DNA of 64,000 bases from Luzula sylvatica (lineage: Eukaryota > Streptophyta > Magnoliopsida > Poales > Juncaceae): positions 25,208,356 through 25,272,355 of the forward strand of contig OX326956.1 in assembly GCA_946800325.1 (NCBI GenBank), read 5' to 3'. Below are positions 49,984 through 63,483 of this stretch, one piece after another. Within the stretch, counting starts at the first letter, position 1. The number at the start of each line of letters is the position of its first letter. The notes beneath the pieces were generated by a model. The model ran no database searches and had not been told where the DNA came from. It saw only the letters and a program-made list of their open reading frames with translations. The position numbers and the translations under genes were made by a program.

Positions 49984-52900
49984 TTCTAGACAAATATCTT
50001 TGGAATTTTTTGAAACATATGAAAATTGATATTTTTGAAGGTATTAGTCTCCACTTTTTATTTTTTTACAAAAACATTGAAAAAATAGAATTCGCATGTA
50101 TTAGTCTTCAATTTTGGAATATTTTTTAGGAAAACATGAAAATTAAGTATTTTACTCGTTCTATATTGAAATCTTGGAATGTTTTTGAAAATATTTATAA
50201 TCGATATTTTTAAAGGTGTTAGACTTCACTTTTTTTATTTTGGGAAATTTATTGAAAAAAATATAAATTCGTATGTGTTAGTCTTCAATTTCTGAGTTTT
50301 TTTTTGGGCAACGTAAAAATTAAATAATTTTCTCATTCCAAACATAAATCTTGGAATTCCTTTAAAAAATATGATAATTGTTATTTTTGAAGGTGACTTC
50401 ACTTTTTGCAAAAAATAAATTGAAAAAAAAATAGAAATCCGCATGCGTTAGTCTTCCATTTTGGAGTTTTTTTTAAGGAAAACATGAAAATTAAGTATTT
50501 TTTTAGTTTTAGACATATATTTTGGCATTTAACAGAAAAATATGATAATTAATTTTTTTGAAGATGTTAGACTTCACTTTTGGTATTTTTCCAAATATTT
50601 CGAAAAAAGTAGGAATTCGCATGTGTTAGTCTTCAATTTTTGAATTTTTATCGAAAAAATGAAAATTAAATATTTTTCTCATTCTAGACAGATATCTTTG
50701 GAATTTTTTGAAAAATATGAAAATTGATATTTTTGAAGGTAGAGTCCACTTTTTGTTTTTTTACAAAAACATTGAAAAAATAGAATTTGCACGTGTTAGT
50801 CTTCAATTTTGGAATATTTTTTAGGAAAACATGAAAATTAAGTATTTTACTCGTTCTATATTGAAATTTTGGAATGTTTTTGAAAATATTTATAATTCAT
50901 ATTTTTAAAGGTGTTAGACTTCACTTTTTGTATTTTTGGAAATTTATTGAAAACAATATAAATTCGTATGTGTTAGTCTTCAAATTCTGAGTTTTTTTTA
51001 GAGCAACGTAAAAATTAAATACTTTTCTCATTCCAAACATAAATCTTGGGATTGCTTTAAAAAAATATGATAATCGATATTTTTGAAGGTGACTTCACTT
51101 TTAGCAAAAAATAAATTGAAAAAAAAATAGAAATCCCCACGTGTTAGTCTTCCATTTTGGAGTTTTTTTAAGGAAAACATGAAAATTAAGTATTTTTTTA
51201 GTTTTAGACATATATTTTCGCATTTAACAGAAAAATATGATAATTAATTTTTTTGAAGGTGTTAGACTTCACTTTTGGTATTTTTCCAAATATTTCGAAA
51301 AAAGTAGGAATTCGCACGTGTTAGTCTTCAATTTTTGGGTTTTTATAGAAAAAAATGAAAATTAAATATTTTTCTCATTCTACACAGATATCATTGGAAT
51401 TTTTTGAAAAATATGATAATTGATATTTTTGAAGGTGTTAGACTGCACTTTTTGTTTTTTTTACAAAAAACATTGAAAAAATAGAATTCCCATGTGTTAG
51501 TCTTCAATTTTGGAATATTTTTTCGGAAAACATGAAAATAAAGTATTTTACTCGTTCTATATTGAAATCTTGGAATGTTTTTGAAAATATTGATAATTTA
51601 TATTTTTAAAGGTGTTAGACTTCACTTTTTGTATTTTTGGAAATTTATTGAAAAAAATATAAATTGCTATGTGTTAGTCTTCAATTTCTGAGTTTTTTTT
51701 AGGACAACGTAAAAATTAAATACTTTTCTCATTCCAAACATAAATCTTGGAATTGCTTTAAAAAATATGATAATTGATATTTTTGAAGGTGTTAGACTTC
51801 ACTTTTTGCCAAAAATAAATTGAAAAAAAAATTAGAAATCCCTACGTGTTAGTCTTCTATTTTGGAGTTTTTTTAAGGAAAACATGAAAATTAAGTATTT
51901 TTTTAGTTTTAGACATATATTTTGGCATTTAACAGAAAAATATGATAATTAATTTTTTTGAAGGTGTTATACTTCACTTTTGGTATTTTTCCAAATATTT
52001 CGAAAAAAGTAGGAATTCGCATGTGTTAGTCTTCAATTTTTGAGTTTTTATCGAAAAAAATGAAAATTAAATATTTTTCTCATTCTAGACAGATATCTTT
52101 GGAATTTTTTGAAAAATATGAAAATTGATATTTTTGAAGGTATTAGACTCCACTTTTTATTTTTATACAAAAAACATTGAAAAAATAGAATTCGCATGTA
52201 TTAGTCTTCAAATTTGGATTATTTTTTAGGAAAACATGAAAATTAAGTATTTTACTCGTTCTGTATTGAAATCTTGGATTTTGAAAATATTTATAATCGA
52301 TATTATTAAAGGTGTTAGACTTCACTTTTTGTATTTTTGGAAATTTATTGAAAAAAATCTAAATTCGTATGTGTTAGACTTCAATTTCTTAGTTTTTTTT
52401 AGAGCAACGTAAAAATTAAATACTTTTCTCATTCCAAACATAAATCTTGGAATTGCTTTAAAAAAATATGATATTCGATATTTTTGAAGGTGTTAGACTT
52501 CACTTTTAGCAAAAAATAAATTGAAAAAAAAATAGAAATCCCCACGTGTTAGTCTACCATTTTGTAGTTTTTTTAAGGAAAATATGAAAATTAAGTATTT
52601 TTTTAGCTTTAGACATATATTTTGGCATTTAACAGAAAAATATGATAAATAATTTTTTTGAAGGTGTTAGACTTCACTTTTGGTATTTTTCCAAATATTT
52701 CGAAAAAAGTAGGAATTCGCACGTGTTAGTCTTCAATTTTTGAGTTTTCATAGAAAAAAATGAAAATTAAATATTTTTCTCATTCTACACAGATATCTTT
52801 GGAATTTTTTGAAAAATATGATAATTGATATTTTTGAAGGTGTTAGACTGCACTTTTTGTTTTTTTTACAAAGACATTGAAAAAATAGAATTCCCATGTG

Positions 52901-53483
52901 TTAGTCTTCAATTTTGGAATATTTTTTCGGAAAACATGAAAATAAATATTCTACTCGTTCTATATTGAAATCTTGGAATGTTTTTGAAAATATTGATAAT
53001 TTATATTTTTAAAGGTGTTAGACTTCACTTTTTGTATTTTTGGAAATTTATTGAAAAAAATATAAATTTGTATGTGTTAGTCTTCAATTTCTGAGTTTTT
53101 TTTAGGACAACGTAAAAATTATATACTTTTCTCATTCCAAACATAAATCTTGGAATTGCTTTAAAAAATATGATAATTGATATTTTTGAAGGTGTTAGAT
53201 TTCACTTTTAGCAAAAAATAAATTGAAAAAAAAATAGAAATCCGCATGCGTTAGTCTTCCATTTTGGAGTTTTTTTAAGGAAAACATGAAAATTAAGTAT
53301 TTTTTTAGTTTTAGACATATATTTTGGCATTTAACAGAAAAATATGATAATTAATTTTTTTGAAGATGTTAGACTTCACTTTTGGTATTTTTCCAAATAT
53401 TTCGAAAAAGTAGGAATTCGCATGTGTTAGTCTTCAATTTTTTTGTTTTTATCGAAAAAAATGAAAATTAAATATTTTTCTCA
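49984..53483 (+). repeat. 3,500-bp super-HOR, copy 4
   Basis: The units start at 49984, 50682, 51378, 52083 and 52783. Six private substitutions were seen: 51667, 51832, 52378, 52402, 52583 and 52649. All lie in the second half of the copy. Identity to the other copies continues to about 53559 and then ends, where CTTTTTATTTTT is replaced by CTTTTTGTTTTT. Confidence 0.95.
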
Positions 53484-56400
53484 TTCTAGACAAATATCTT
53501 TGGAATTTTTTGAAACATATGAAAATTGATATTTTTGAAGGTATTAGTCTCCACTTTTTGTTTTTTTACAAAAACATTGAAAAAATAAAATTCGCATGTG
53601 TTAGTCCTCAAGTTTGGAATATTTTCTAGGAAAACATGAAAATTAAGTATTTTACTCGTTTTATATTGAAATCTTGGAATATTTTTGAAAATATTTATAA
53701 TCGATATTGTTAAAGGTGTTAGACTTCACTTTTTGTATTTTTGGAAATTTATTGAAAAAAATATAAATTCGTATGTGTTAGTCTTCAATTTCAGAGTTTT
53801 TTTTTGGGCAACGTAAAAATTAAATAATTTTCTCATTCCAAACATAAATCTTGGAATTGCTTTAAAAAATATGATAATTGATATTTTTGAAGGTGTTTGA
53901 CTTCACTTTTTGCAAAAAATAAATTGAAAAAAAAATAGAAATCCTCACGTGTTAGTCTTCCATTTTGGAGTTTTCTTAAGGAAAACATGAAAATTAAGTA
54001 TTTTTTTAGTTTTAGACATATATTTTGGCATTTAGCAGAGAAATATGATAATTAATTTTTTTGAAGGTGCTAGGCTTCACTTTTGGTATTTTTCCAAATA
54101 TTTCGAAAAAGTAGGAATTCGCATGTGTTAGTCTTCAATTTTTGAGTTTTTATAGAAAAAAATGAAAATCAAATATTTTTCTCATTCTAGACAGATATCT
54201 TTGGAATTTTTTGAAAAATATGATAATTGATATTTTTGAAGGTGTCAGACTTCACATTTAGTTTTTTTACAAAAAACATTGAAAAAATAGAATTCCCATG
54301 TGTTAGTCTTCAATTTTGGAATATTTTTTCGGAACACATGAAAATAAAGTATTTTACTCGTTCTATATTGAAATCTTGGAATGTTTTAGAAAATATTGAT
54401 AATTGATATTTTTAAAGGTGTTAGACTTCACTTTTTGTATTTTTGGAAATTTATTGAAAAAAATATAAATTCGTATGTGTTAGTCTTCAATTTCTGAGTT
54501 TTTTTTAGGACCACGTAAAAATTAAATACTTTTCTCATTCCAAACATAAATCATAGAATTGCTTTAAAAAAATATGATATTTGATATTTTTGAAGGTGTC
54601 AGACTTCAATTTTTGCCAAAAAGAAATTGAAAAAAAAAATAAATCCGCACGTGCTAGTCTTCCATTTTGGAGTTTTTTTAAGGAAAACATGAAAATTAAT
54701 TATTTTTTTAGTTTTAGACATATATTTTGGCATTTAACAGAAAAATATGATAATTAATTTTTTTGAAGGTGTTAGACTTCACTTTTGGTATTTTTCCAAA
54801 TATTTCGAAAAAAGTAGGAATTCGTACGTGTTAGTCTTCAATTTTTGAGTTTTTATAGAAAAAATGAAAATTAAATATTTTTCTCATTCTACACAGATAT
54901 CTTTGGAATTTTTTGAAAAATATGATAATTGATATTTTTGAAGGTGTTAGACTGCACTTTTTGTTTTTTTACAAAAACATTGAAAAAATAGAATTCCCAT
55001 GTGTTAGTCTTCAATTTTGGAATATTTTTTTGGAAAACATGAAAATAAAGTATTTTACTCGTTCTATATTGAAATCTTGGAATGTTTTTGAAAATATTGA
55101 TAATTGATATTTTTAAAGGTGTTAGACTTCAATTTTTGTATTTTTGGAAATTTATTGAAAAAAATATAAATCCGTATGTGTTAGTCTTCAATTTCTGAGT
55201 TTTTTTTAGGACAACGTAAAAATTAAATACTTTTCTCATTCCAAACATAAATCTTGGAATTGCTTTAAAAAAAAAAGATAATTGATATTTTTGAAGGTGT
55301 TAGACTTCACTTTTTGCAAAAAATAAAATGAAAAAAGAATAGAAATCCCCACGTGTTAGTCTTCCATTTTGGAGTTTTTTTAAGGAAAACATGAAAATTA
55401 AGTATTTTTTTAGTTTTAGACATATATTTTGGCATTTAACAGAAAAATATGATAATTAATTTTTTTGAAGATGTTAGACTTCACTTTTGGTAATTTTCCA
55501 AATATTTCGAAAAAAGTAGGAATTCGAATGTGTTAGTCTTCAATGTTTGAGTTTATATTGAAAAAAAATGAAAATTAAATATTTTTCTCATTCTAGACAG
55601 ATATCTTTGGAATTTTTTGAAAAATATGATAATTGATATATTTGAAGGTGTTAGACTTCACTTTTTGTTTTTTTACAAAAACATTGAAAAAATAGAATTC
55701 CCATGTGTTAGTCTTAAATTTTGGAATATTTTTTCGGAAAACATGAAAATAAAGTATTTTACTCGTTCTATATTGAAATCTTGGAATGTTTTTGAAAATA
55801 TTGATAATTGATATTTTTAAAGGTGTTAGACTGCACTTTTTGTTTTTTTACAAAAACATTGAAAAAATAGAATTCCCATGTGTTAGTCTTAAATTTTGGA
55901 ATATTTTTTCGGAAAACATGAAAATAAAGTATTTTACTCGTTCTATATTGAAATCTTGGAATGTTTTTGAAAATATTGATAATTGATATTTTTAAAGGTG
56001 TTAGACTTCACTTTTTATATTTTTGGAAATTTATTGAAAAAAATATAAATTCGTATGTGTTAGTCTTCAATTTCTGAGTTTTTTTTAGAGCAACGTAAAA
56101 ATTAAATACTTTTCTCATTCCAAACATAAATCTTGTAATTGCTTTAAAAAATATGATAATTGATATTTTTGAAGGTGTTAGACTTCGCTTTTAGCAAAAA
56201 ATAAATTGAAAAAAAAAATAGAAATCCCCACGTGTTAGTCTTCCATTTTGGAGTTTTTTTAAGGAAAGCATGAAAATTAAGTATTTTTTTAGTTTTAGAC
56301 ATATATTTTGGCATTTAATAGAAAAATATGATAATTAATTTTTTTGAAGATGTTAGACTTCACTTTTGGTATTTTTCCAAATATTTCGAAAAAAGTAGGA

Positions 56401-57168
56401 ATTCGCATGTGTTAGTCTTCAATTTTTGAATTTTTATCGAAAAAATGAAAATTAAATATTTTTCTCATTCTAGACAGATATCTCGGGAATTTTTTGAAAA
56501 ATATGAAAATTGATATTTTTGAAGGTATTAAACTCCACTTTTTGTTTTTTTACAAAAATATTGAAAAAATAGAATTCGCATGTGTTAGTCTTCAATTTTG
56601 GAATATTTTTTAGGAAAACATGAAAATTAAGTATTTTACTCGTTCTATATGGAAATTTTGGAATGTTTTTGAAAATATTTATAATTGATATTTTTAAAGG
56701 TGTTAGACTTCACTTTTTGTATTTTTGGAAATTTATTGAAAAAAATATAAATTCGTATGTGTTAGTCTTCAATTTCTGAGTTTTATTAAGAGCAACGTAA
56801 AAATTAAATACTTTTCTCATTCCAAACATAAATCTTGGAATTGCTTTAAAAAATATTATAATTGATATTTTTGAAGGTGTTAGACTTCACTTTTAGCAAA
56901 AAATAAATTGAAAAAAAAATAGAAATCCCCACGTGTTAGTCTTCCATTTTGGAGTTTTTTTAAGGAAAACATGAAAATTAAGTATTTTTTTAGTTTTAGA
57001 CATATATTTTGGCATTTAACAGAAAAATATGATAATTAATTTTTTTGAAGATGTTAGACTTCACTTTTGGTATTTTTCCAAATATTTCGAAAAAGTAGGA
57101 ATTCGCATGTGTTAGTCTTCAATTTTTTTGTTTTTATCGAAAAAAATGAAAATTAAATATTTTTCTCA
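53484..57168 (+). repeat. Right domain, block 1 (3,685 bp)
   Basis: HOR units start at 53484, 54185, 54887, 55591 and 56468. The first unit shares GTTAGTCCTCAAGTTTGG and ATTTTCTAGG with 57169 at 3,685-bp spacing, which is five HORs plus the one extra monomer at 55766-55940. Confidence 0.8.
55766..55940 (+). repeat. Chimeric B/A monomer (one monomer gained)
   Basis: B sub-repeat 1 (TTCTATATTG to TTTTTAAAGG, 55766-55823) is joined to A sub-repeats 2 and 3 (TGTTAGACTGCAC, GTTTTTTTACAAAAAC, TTTTTTCGGAAAACATG), and then a normal B starts at 55941. The unusual GTGTTAGTCTTAAATTTTGG occurs in both the A monomer before it and the chimera, 175 bp apart, so the duplication is recent. The matching unit at 58574 lacks the extra monomer. 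Confidence 0.92.
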
Positions 57169-60100
57169 TTCTAGACAGATATCTTTGGAATTTTTTGAAA
57201 CATATGAAAATTGATATTTTTGAAGGTCTTAGACTCCACTTTTTGTTTTTTTACAAAAACATTGAAAAAATAAAATTCGCATGTGTTAGTCCTCAAGTTT
57301 GGAATATTTTCTAGGAAAACATGAAAATTAAGTATTTTACTCGTTTTATATTGAAATCTTGGAATATTTTTGAAAATATTTATAATCGATATTGTTAATG
57401 GTGTTAGACTTCACTTTTTGTATTTTTGGAAATTTATTGAAAAAAATATAAATTCGTATGTGTTAGTCTTCAATTTCAGAGTTTTTTTTTGGGCAACGTA
57501 AAAATTAAATAATTTTCTCATTCCAAACATAAATCTTGGAATTGCTTTAAAAAATATGATAATTGATATTTTTGAAAGTGTTAGACTTCACTTTTTGCAA
57601 AAAATAAATTGAAAAAAAAATAGAAATCCTCACGTGTTAGTCTTCCATTTTGGAGTTTTCTTAAGGAAAACATGAAAATTAAGTATTTTTTTAGTTTTAG
57701 ACATATATTTTGGCATTTAGCAGAGAAATATGATAATTAATTTTTTTGAAGGTGCTAGGCTTCACATTTGGTATTTTTCCAAATATTTCGAAAAAGTAGG
57801 AATTCGCATGTGTTAGTCTTCAATTTTTGAGTTTTTATAGAAAAAAATGAAAATCAAATATTTTTCTCATTCTAGACAGATATCTTTGGAATTTTTTGAA
57901 AAATATGATAATTGATATTTTTGAAGGTGTCAGACTTCACATTTAGTTTTTTTACAAAAAACATTGAAAAAATAGAATTCCCATGTGTTAGTCATCAATT
58001 TTGGAATATTTTTTTTGGAAAACATGAAAATAAAGTATTTTACTCGTTCTATATTGAAATCTTGGAATGTTTTTGAAAATATTGATAATTGATATTTTTA
58101 AAGGTGTTAGACTTCAATTTTTGTATTTTTGGAAATTTATTGAAAAAAATATAAATTCGTATGTGTTAGTCTTCAATTTCTGAGTTTTTTTTAGGACAAC
58201 GTAAAAATTAAATACTTTTCTCATTCCAAACATAAATCTTGGAATTGCTTTAAAAAATATGATAATTGATATTTTTGAAGGTGTTAGACTTCACTTTTTG
58301 CAAAAAATAAAATGAAAAAAGAATAGAAATCCCCACGTGTTAGTCTTCCATTTTGGAGTTTTTTTAAGGAAAACATGAAAATTAAGTATTTTTTTAGTTT
58401 TAGACATATATTTTGGCATTTAACAGAAAAATATGATAATTAATTTTTTTGAAGATGTTAGACTTCACTTGTGGTAATTTTCCAAATATTTCGAAAAAAG
58501 TAGGAATTCGAATGTGTTAGTCTTCAATGTTTGAGTTTATATTGAAAAAAATGAAAATTAAATATTTTTCTCATTCTAGACAGATATCTTTGGAATTTTT
58601 TGAAAAATATGATAATTGATATATTTGAAGGTGTTAGACTTCACTTTTTGTTTTTTTACAAAAACATTGAAAAAATAGAATTTCCATGTGTTAGTCTTCA
58701 ATTTTGGAATATTTTTTCGGAAAACATGAAAATAAAGTATTTTACTCGTTCTATATTGAAATCTTGGAATGTTTTTGAAAATATTGATAATTGATATTTT
58801 TAAAGGTGTTAGACTTCACTTTTTATATTTTTGGAAATTTATTGAAAAAAATATAAATTCGTATGTGTTAGTCTTCAATTTCTGAGTTATTTTTAGAGCA
58901 ACGTAAAAATTAAATACTTTTCTCATTCCAAACATAAATCTTGGAATTGCTTTAAAAAATATCATAATTGATATTTTTGAAGGTGTTAGACTTCACTTTT
59001 AGCAAAAAATAAATTGAAAAAAAAATAGAAATCCCCACGTGTTAGTCTTCCATTTTGGAGTTTTTTTAAGGAAAACATGAAAATTAAGTATTTTTTTAGT
59101 TTTAGACATATATTTTGGCATTTAACAGAAAAATATGATAATTAATTTTTTTGAAGGTGTTAGACTTCACTTTTGGTATTTTTCCAAATATTTCGAAAAA
59201 AGTAGGAATTCGCACGTGTTAGTCTTCAATTTTCGAGTTTTTATAGAAAAAATGAAAATTAAATATTTTTCTCATTCTACACAGATATCTTTGGAATTTT
59301 TTCAAAAATATGATAATTGATATTTTTGAAGGTGTTAGACTGCACTTTTTGTTTTTTTACAAAAACATTGAAAAAATAGAATTCCCATGTGTTAGTCTTC
59401 AATTTTGGAATATTTTTTTGGAAAACATGAAAATAAAGTATTTTACTCGTTCTATATTGAAATCTTGGAATGTTTTTGAAAATATTGATAATTTATATTT
59501 TTAAAGGTGTTAGACTTCACTTTTTGTATTTTTGGAAATTTATTGAAAAAAATATAAATTCGTATGTGTTAGTCTTCAATTTCAGAGTTTTTTTTAGAGC
59601 AACGTAAAAATTAAATACTTTTCTCATTCCAAACATAAATCTTGGAGTTGCTTTAAAAAAAATGATAATTGATATTTTTGAAGGTGTTAGACTTCAGTTT
59701 TTGCAAAAAATAAATTGAAAAAAAAATAGAAATCCCCACGTGTTAGTCTTCCATTTTGGAGTTTTTTTAAGGAAAACATGAAAATTGAGTATTTTTTTAG
59801 TTTTAGACATATATTTTGGCATTTAACAGAAAAATATGATAATTAATTTTTTTGAAGGTGCTAGGCTTCACTTTTGGTATTTTTCCAAATATTTCGAAAA
59901 AAGTAGGAATTCGCACGTGTTAGTCTTCAATTTTCCAGTTTTTATAGAAAAAATGAAAATTAAATATTTTTCTCATTCTACACAGATATCTTTGGAATTT
60001 TTTCAAAAATATGATAATTGATATTTTTGAATGTGTTAGACTGCACTTTTTGTTTTTTTACAAAACCATTGAAAAAATAGAATTCCCATGTGTTAGTCTT

Positions 60101-60676
60101 CAATTTTGGAATATTTTTTTGGAAAACATGAAAATAAAGTATTTTACTCGTTCTATATTGAAATCTTGGAATGTTTTTGAAAATATTGATAATTTATATT
60201 TTTAAAGGTGTTAGACTTCACTTTTTGTATTTTTGGAAATTTATTGAAAAAAATATAAATTCGTATGTGTTAGTCTTCAATTTCTGAGTTTTTTTTAGAG
60301 CAACGTACAAATTAAATACTTTTCTCATTCCAGACATAAATCTTGGAATTGCTTTAAAAATATGATAATTGATATTTTTGAAGGTGTTACACTTCAGTTT
60401 TTGCAAAAAATAAATTGAAGAAAAAAATAGAAATCCCCACGTGTTAGTCTTCCATTTTGGAGTTTTTTTAAGGAAAACATGAAAATTAAGTATTTTTTAG
60501 TTTTAGACATATATTTTGGCATTTAACAGAAAAATATGATAATTAATTTTATTGAAGATGTTAGACTTCACTTTAGGTATTTTTCCAAATATTTCGAAAA
60601 AAGTAGGAATTCGAATGTGTTAGTCTTCAATGTTTGAGTTTATATAGAAAAAAATGAAAATTAAATATTTTTCTCA
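57169..60676 (+). repeat. Right domain, block 2 (patchwork of block 1)
   Basis: HOR units start at 57169, 57870, 58574, 59275 and 59976. Up to about 57980 the block follows 53484-54295 (offset 3,685 bp). It then switches to sequence matching 55015 onward (offset 2,983 bp; 2,808 after the extra monomer). Units 59275 and 59976 are near duplicates of each other, 701 bp apart, both with TTTTTTCAAAAATATG instead of TTTTTTGAAAAATATG. Confidence 0.75.
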
Positions 60677-63483
60677 TTCTAGACAGATATCTTTGGAATT
60701 TTTTGAAAAATATGATAATTGATATATTTGAAGGTGTTAGACTTCACTTTTTGTTTTTTTACAAAAACATTGAAAAAATAGAATTCCCATGTGTTAGTCT
60801 TCAATTTTGGAATATTTTTTCGGAACACATGAAAATTAAGTATTTTACTCGTTCTATATTGAAATCTTGGAATGATTTAGAAAATATTGATAATTGATAT
60901 TTTTAAAGATGTTAGACTTAACTTTTTGTATTTTTTGAAATTTATTGAAAAAAATATAAATTCGTATGTGTTAGTCTTCAATTTCTGAGTTTTTTTCGAA
61001 CCACGTAAAAATTAAATACTTTTCTCATTCCAAACATAAATCTTAGAATTGCTTTAAAAAAATATGATATTTGATATTTTTGAAGGTGTCAGACTTCAAT
61101 TTTTGCCAAAAAGAAATTGAAAAAAAAAATAAATCCGCATGTGTTAGTCTTCCATTTTGGAGTTTTTTTTAAGGAAAACATGAAAATTAAGAATTTTTTT
61201 AGTTTTAGACATATATTTTGGCATTTAACAGAAAAATATGATAATTAATTTTTTTGAAGATGTTAGACTTCACTTTTGGTATTTTTCCAAATATTTCGAA
61301 AAAAGTAGGAATTCGAATGTGTTAGTCTTCAATGTTTGAGTTTTTATAGAAAAAAATGAAAATTAAATATTTTTCTCATTCTAGACAGATATCTTTGGAA
61401 TTTTGTGAAAAATATGATAATTGATATATTTGAAGGTGTTAGACTTCACTTTTTGTTTATTTTCAAAAACATTGAAAAAATAGAATTCCCATGTGTTAGT
61501 CTTCAATTTTGGAATATTTTTTCGGAAAACATGAAAATAAAGTATTTTACTCGTTCTATATTGAAATCTTGGAATGTTTTTGAAAATATTGATAATTGAT
61601 ATTTTTAAAGGTGTTAGACTTCACTTTTTGTATTTTTGGAAATTTATTGAAAAAAATATAAATTCGTATGTGTTAGTCTTCAATTTCTGAGTTTTTTTTA
61701 GGACAACGTAAAAATTAAATACTTTTCTCATTCCAAACATAAATCTTGGAATTGCTTTAAAACATATGATAATTGATATTTTTGAAGGAGTTAGACTTCA
61801 CTTTTCGCCAAAAATAAATTGAAAAAAAAATAGAAATCCGCATGCGTTAGTCTTCCATTTTGGAGTATTTTTTAAGGAAAACATGAAAATTAAGTATTTT
61901 TTTAGTTTTAGACATATATTTTGGCATTTAACAGAAAAATATGATAATTAATTTTTTTGAAGATGTTAGACTTCACTTTTGGTATTTTTCCAAATATTTC
62001 GAAAAAAGTAGGAATTCGCATGTGTTAGTCTCCAATTTTTGAATTTTTATCGAAAAAATGAAAATTAAATATTTTTCTCATTCTAGACAGATATCTTTGG
62101 AATTTTTTGAAAAATAAGAAAATTGATATTTTTGAAGGTATTAGACTCCACTTTTTGTTTTTTTACAAAAACATTGAAAAAATAGAATTCGCATGTGTTA
62201 GTCTTCAATTTTGGAATATTTTTTTGGAAAACATGAAAATAAAGTATTTTACTCGTTCTATATTGAAATCTTGGAATGTTTTTGAAAATATTGATAATTG
62301 ATATTTTTAAAGGTGTTAGACTTCACTTTTTGTATTTTTGGAAATTTATTGAAAAAAATATAAATTCGTATGTGTTAGTCTTCAATTTCTGAGTTTTTTT
62401 TAGAGCAACGTACAAATTAAATACTTTTCTCATTCCAGACATAAATCTTGGAATTGCTTTAAAAATATGATAATTGATATTTTTGAAGGTGTTACACTTC
62501 AGTTTTTGCAAAAAATAAATTGAAGAAAAAAATAGAAATCCCCACGTGTTAGTCTTCCATTTTGGAGTTTTTTTAAGGAAAACATGAAAATTAAGTATTT
62601 TTTAGTTTTAGACATATATTTTGGCATTTAACAGAAAAATATGATAATTAATTTTATTGAAGATGTTAGACTTCACTTTAGGTATTTTTCCAAATATTTC
62701 GAAAAAAGTAGGAATTCGAATGTGTTAGTCTTCAATGTTTGAGTTTATATAGAAAAAAATGAAAATTAAATATTTTTCTCATTCTAGACAGATATCTTTG
62801 GAATTTTTTGAAAAATATGATAATTGATATATTTGAAGGTGTTAGACTTCACTTTTTGTTTTTTTACAAAAACATTGAAAAAATAGAATTCCCATGTGTT
62901 AGTCTTCAATTTTGGAATATTTTTTCGGAAAACATGAAAATAAAGTATTTTACTCGTTCTATATTGAAATCTTGGAATGTTTTTGAAAATATTGATAATT
63001 GATATTTTTAAAGGTGTTAGACTTCACTTTTTGTATTTTTGGAAATTTATTGAAAAAAATATAAATTCGTATGTGTTAGTCTTCAATTTCTGAGTTTTTT
63101 TTAGAGCAACGTAAAAATTAAATACTTTTCTCATTCCAAACATAAATCTTGGAATTTCTTTAAAAAATATGATAATTGATATTTTTGAAGGTGTTAGACT
63201 TCACTTTTAGCAAAAAATAAATTGAAAAAAAAAATAGAAATCCCCACGTGTTAGTCTTCCATTTTGGAGTTTTTTTAAGGAAAACATGAAAATTAAGTAT
63301 TTTTTTAGTTTTAGACATATATTTTGGCATTTAACAGAAAAATAGGATAATTAATTTTTTTGAAGATGTTAGACTTCACTTTTGGTATTTTTCCAAATAT
63401 TTCGAAAAAAGTAGGAATTAGCATGTGTTAGTCTTCAATTTTTGAATTTTTATCGAAAAAATGAAAATTAAATATTTTTCTCA
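60677..63483 (+). repeat. Right domain, block 3
   Basis: HOR units start at 60677, 61379, 62081 and 62782. D monomers here and at about 55525 and 58508 share GGAATTCGAATGTG and CAATGTTTGAG. About 725 bp at 60100-60825 reappear at 62205-62930 (offset 2,105 bp, three HORs), with the rare TGTTACACTTCAG, TTGAAGAAAAAAATAG and CTTTAGGTATTTTTCC in both. Confidence 0.75.

Noticed and set aside
39484..53483. Four 3,500-bp copies as a pure assembly artefact
   Set aside because: The copies carry a few private substitutions (for example 40606, 47282, 51667, 52378), which argues against the same reads being placed four times. The copy number still depends on the assembly and is not proven.
1001..62511. 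Minus-strand ORFs of 60-80 codons (for example 8164-8406, 15804-16013, 41643-41825)
   Set aside because: They are the same kind of shadow, read antisense through B, C and D. They open and close with single-base indels and share no feature of a real protein family.
726..63002. Plus-strand ORFs of about 60-98 codons (for example 726-920, 7889-8083, 58600-58794)
   Set aside because: They recur once per HOR at the same monomer position (A sub-repeats 1-3 into B), change only as the repeat changes, and are made of AT-rich low-complexity residues (F, K, I, N). Frameshifting indels are tolerated freely between copies. They are shadows of the satellite.
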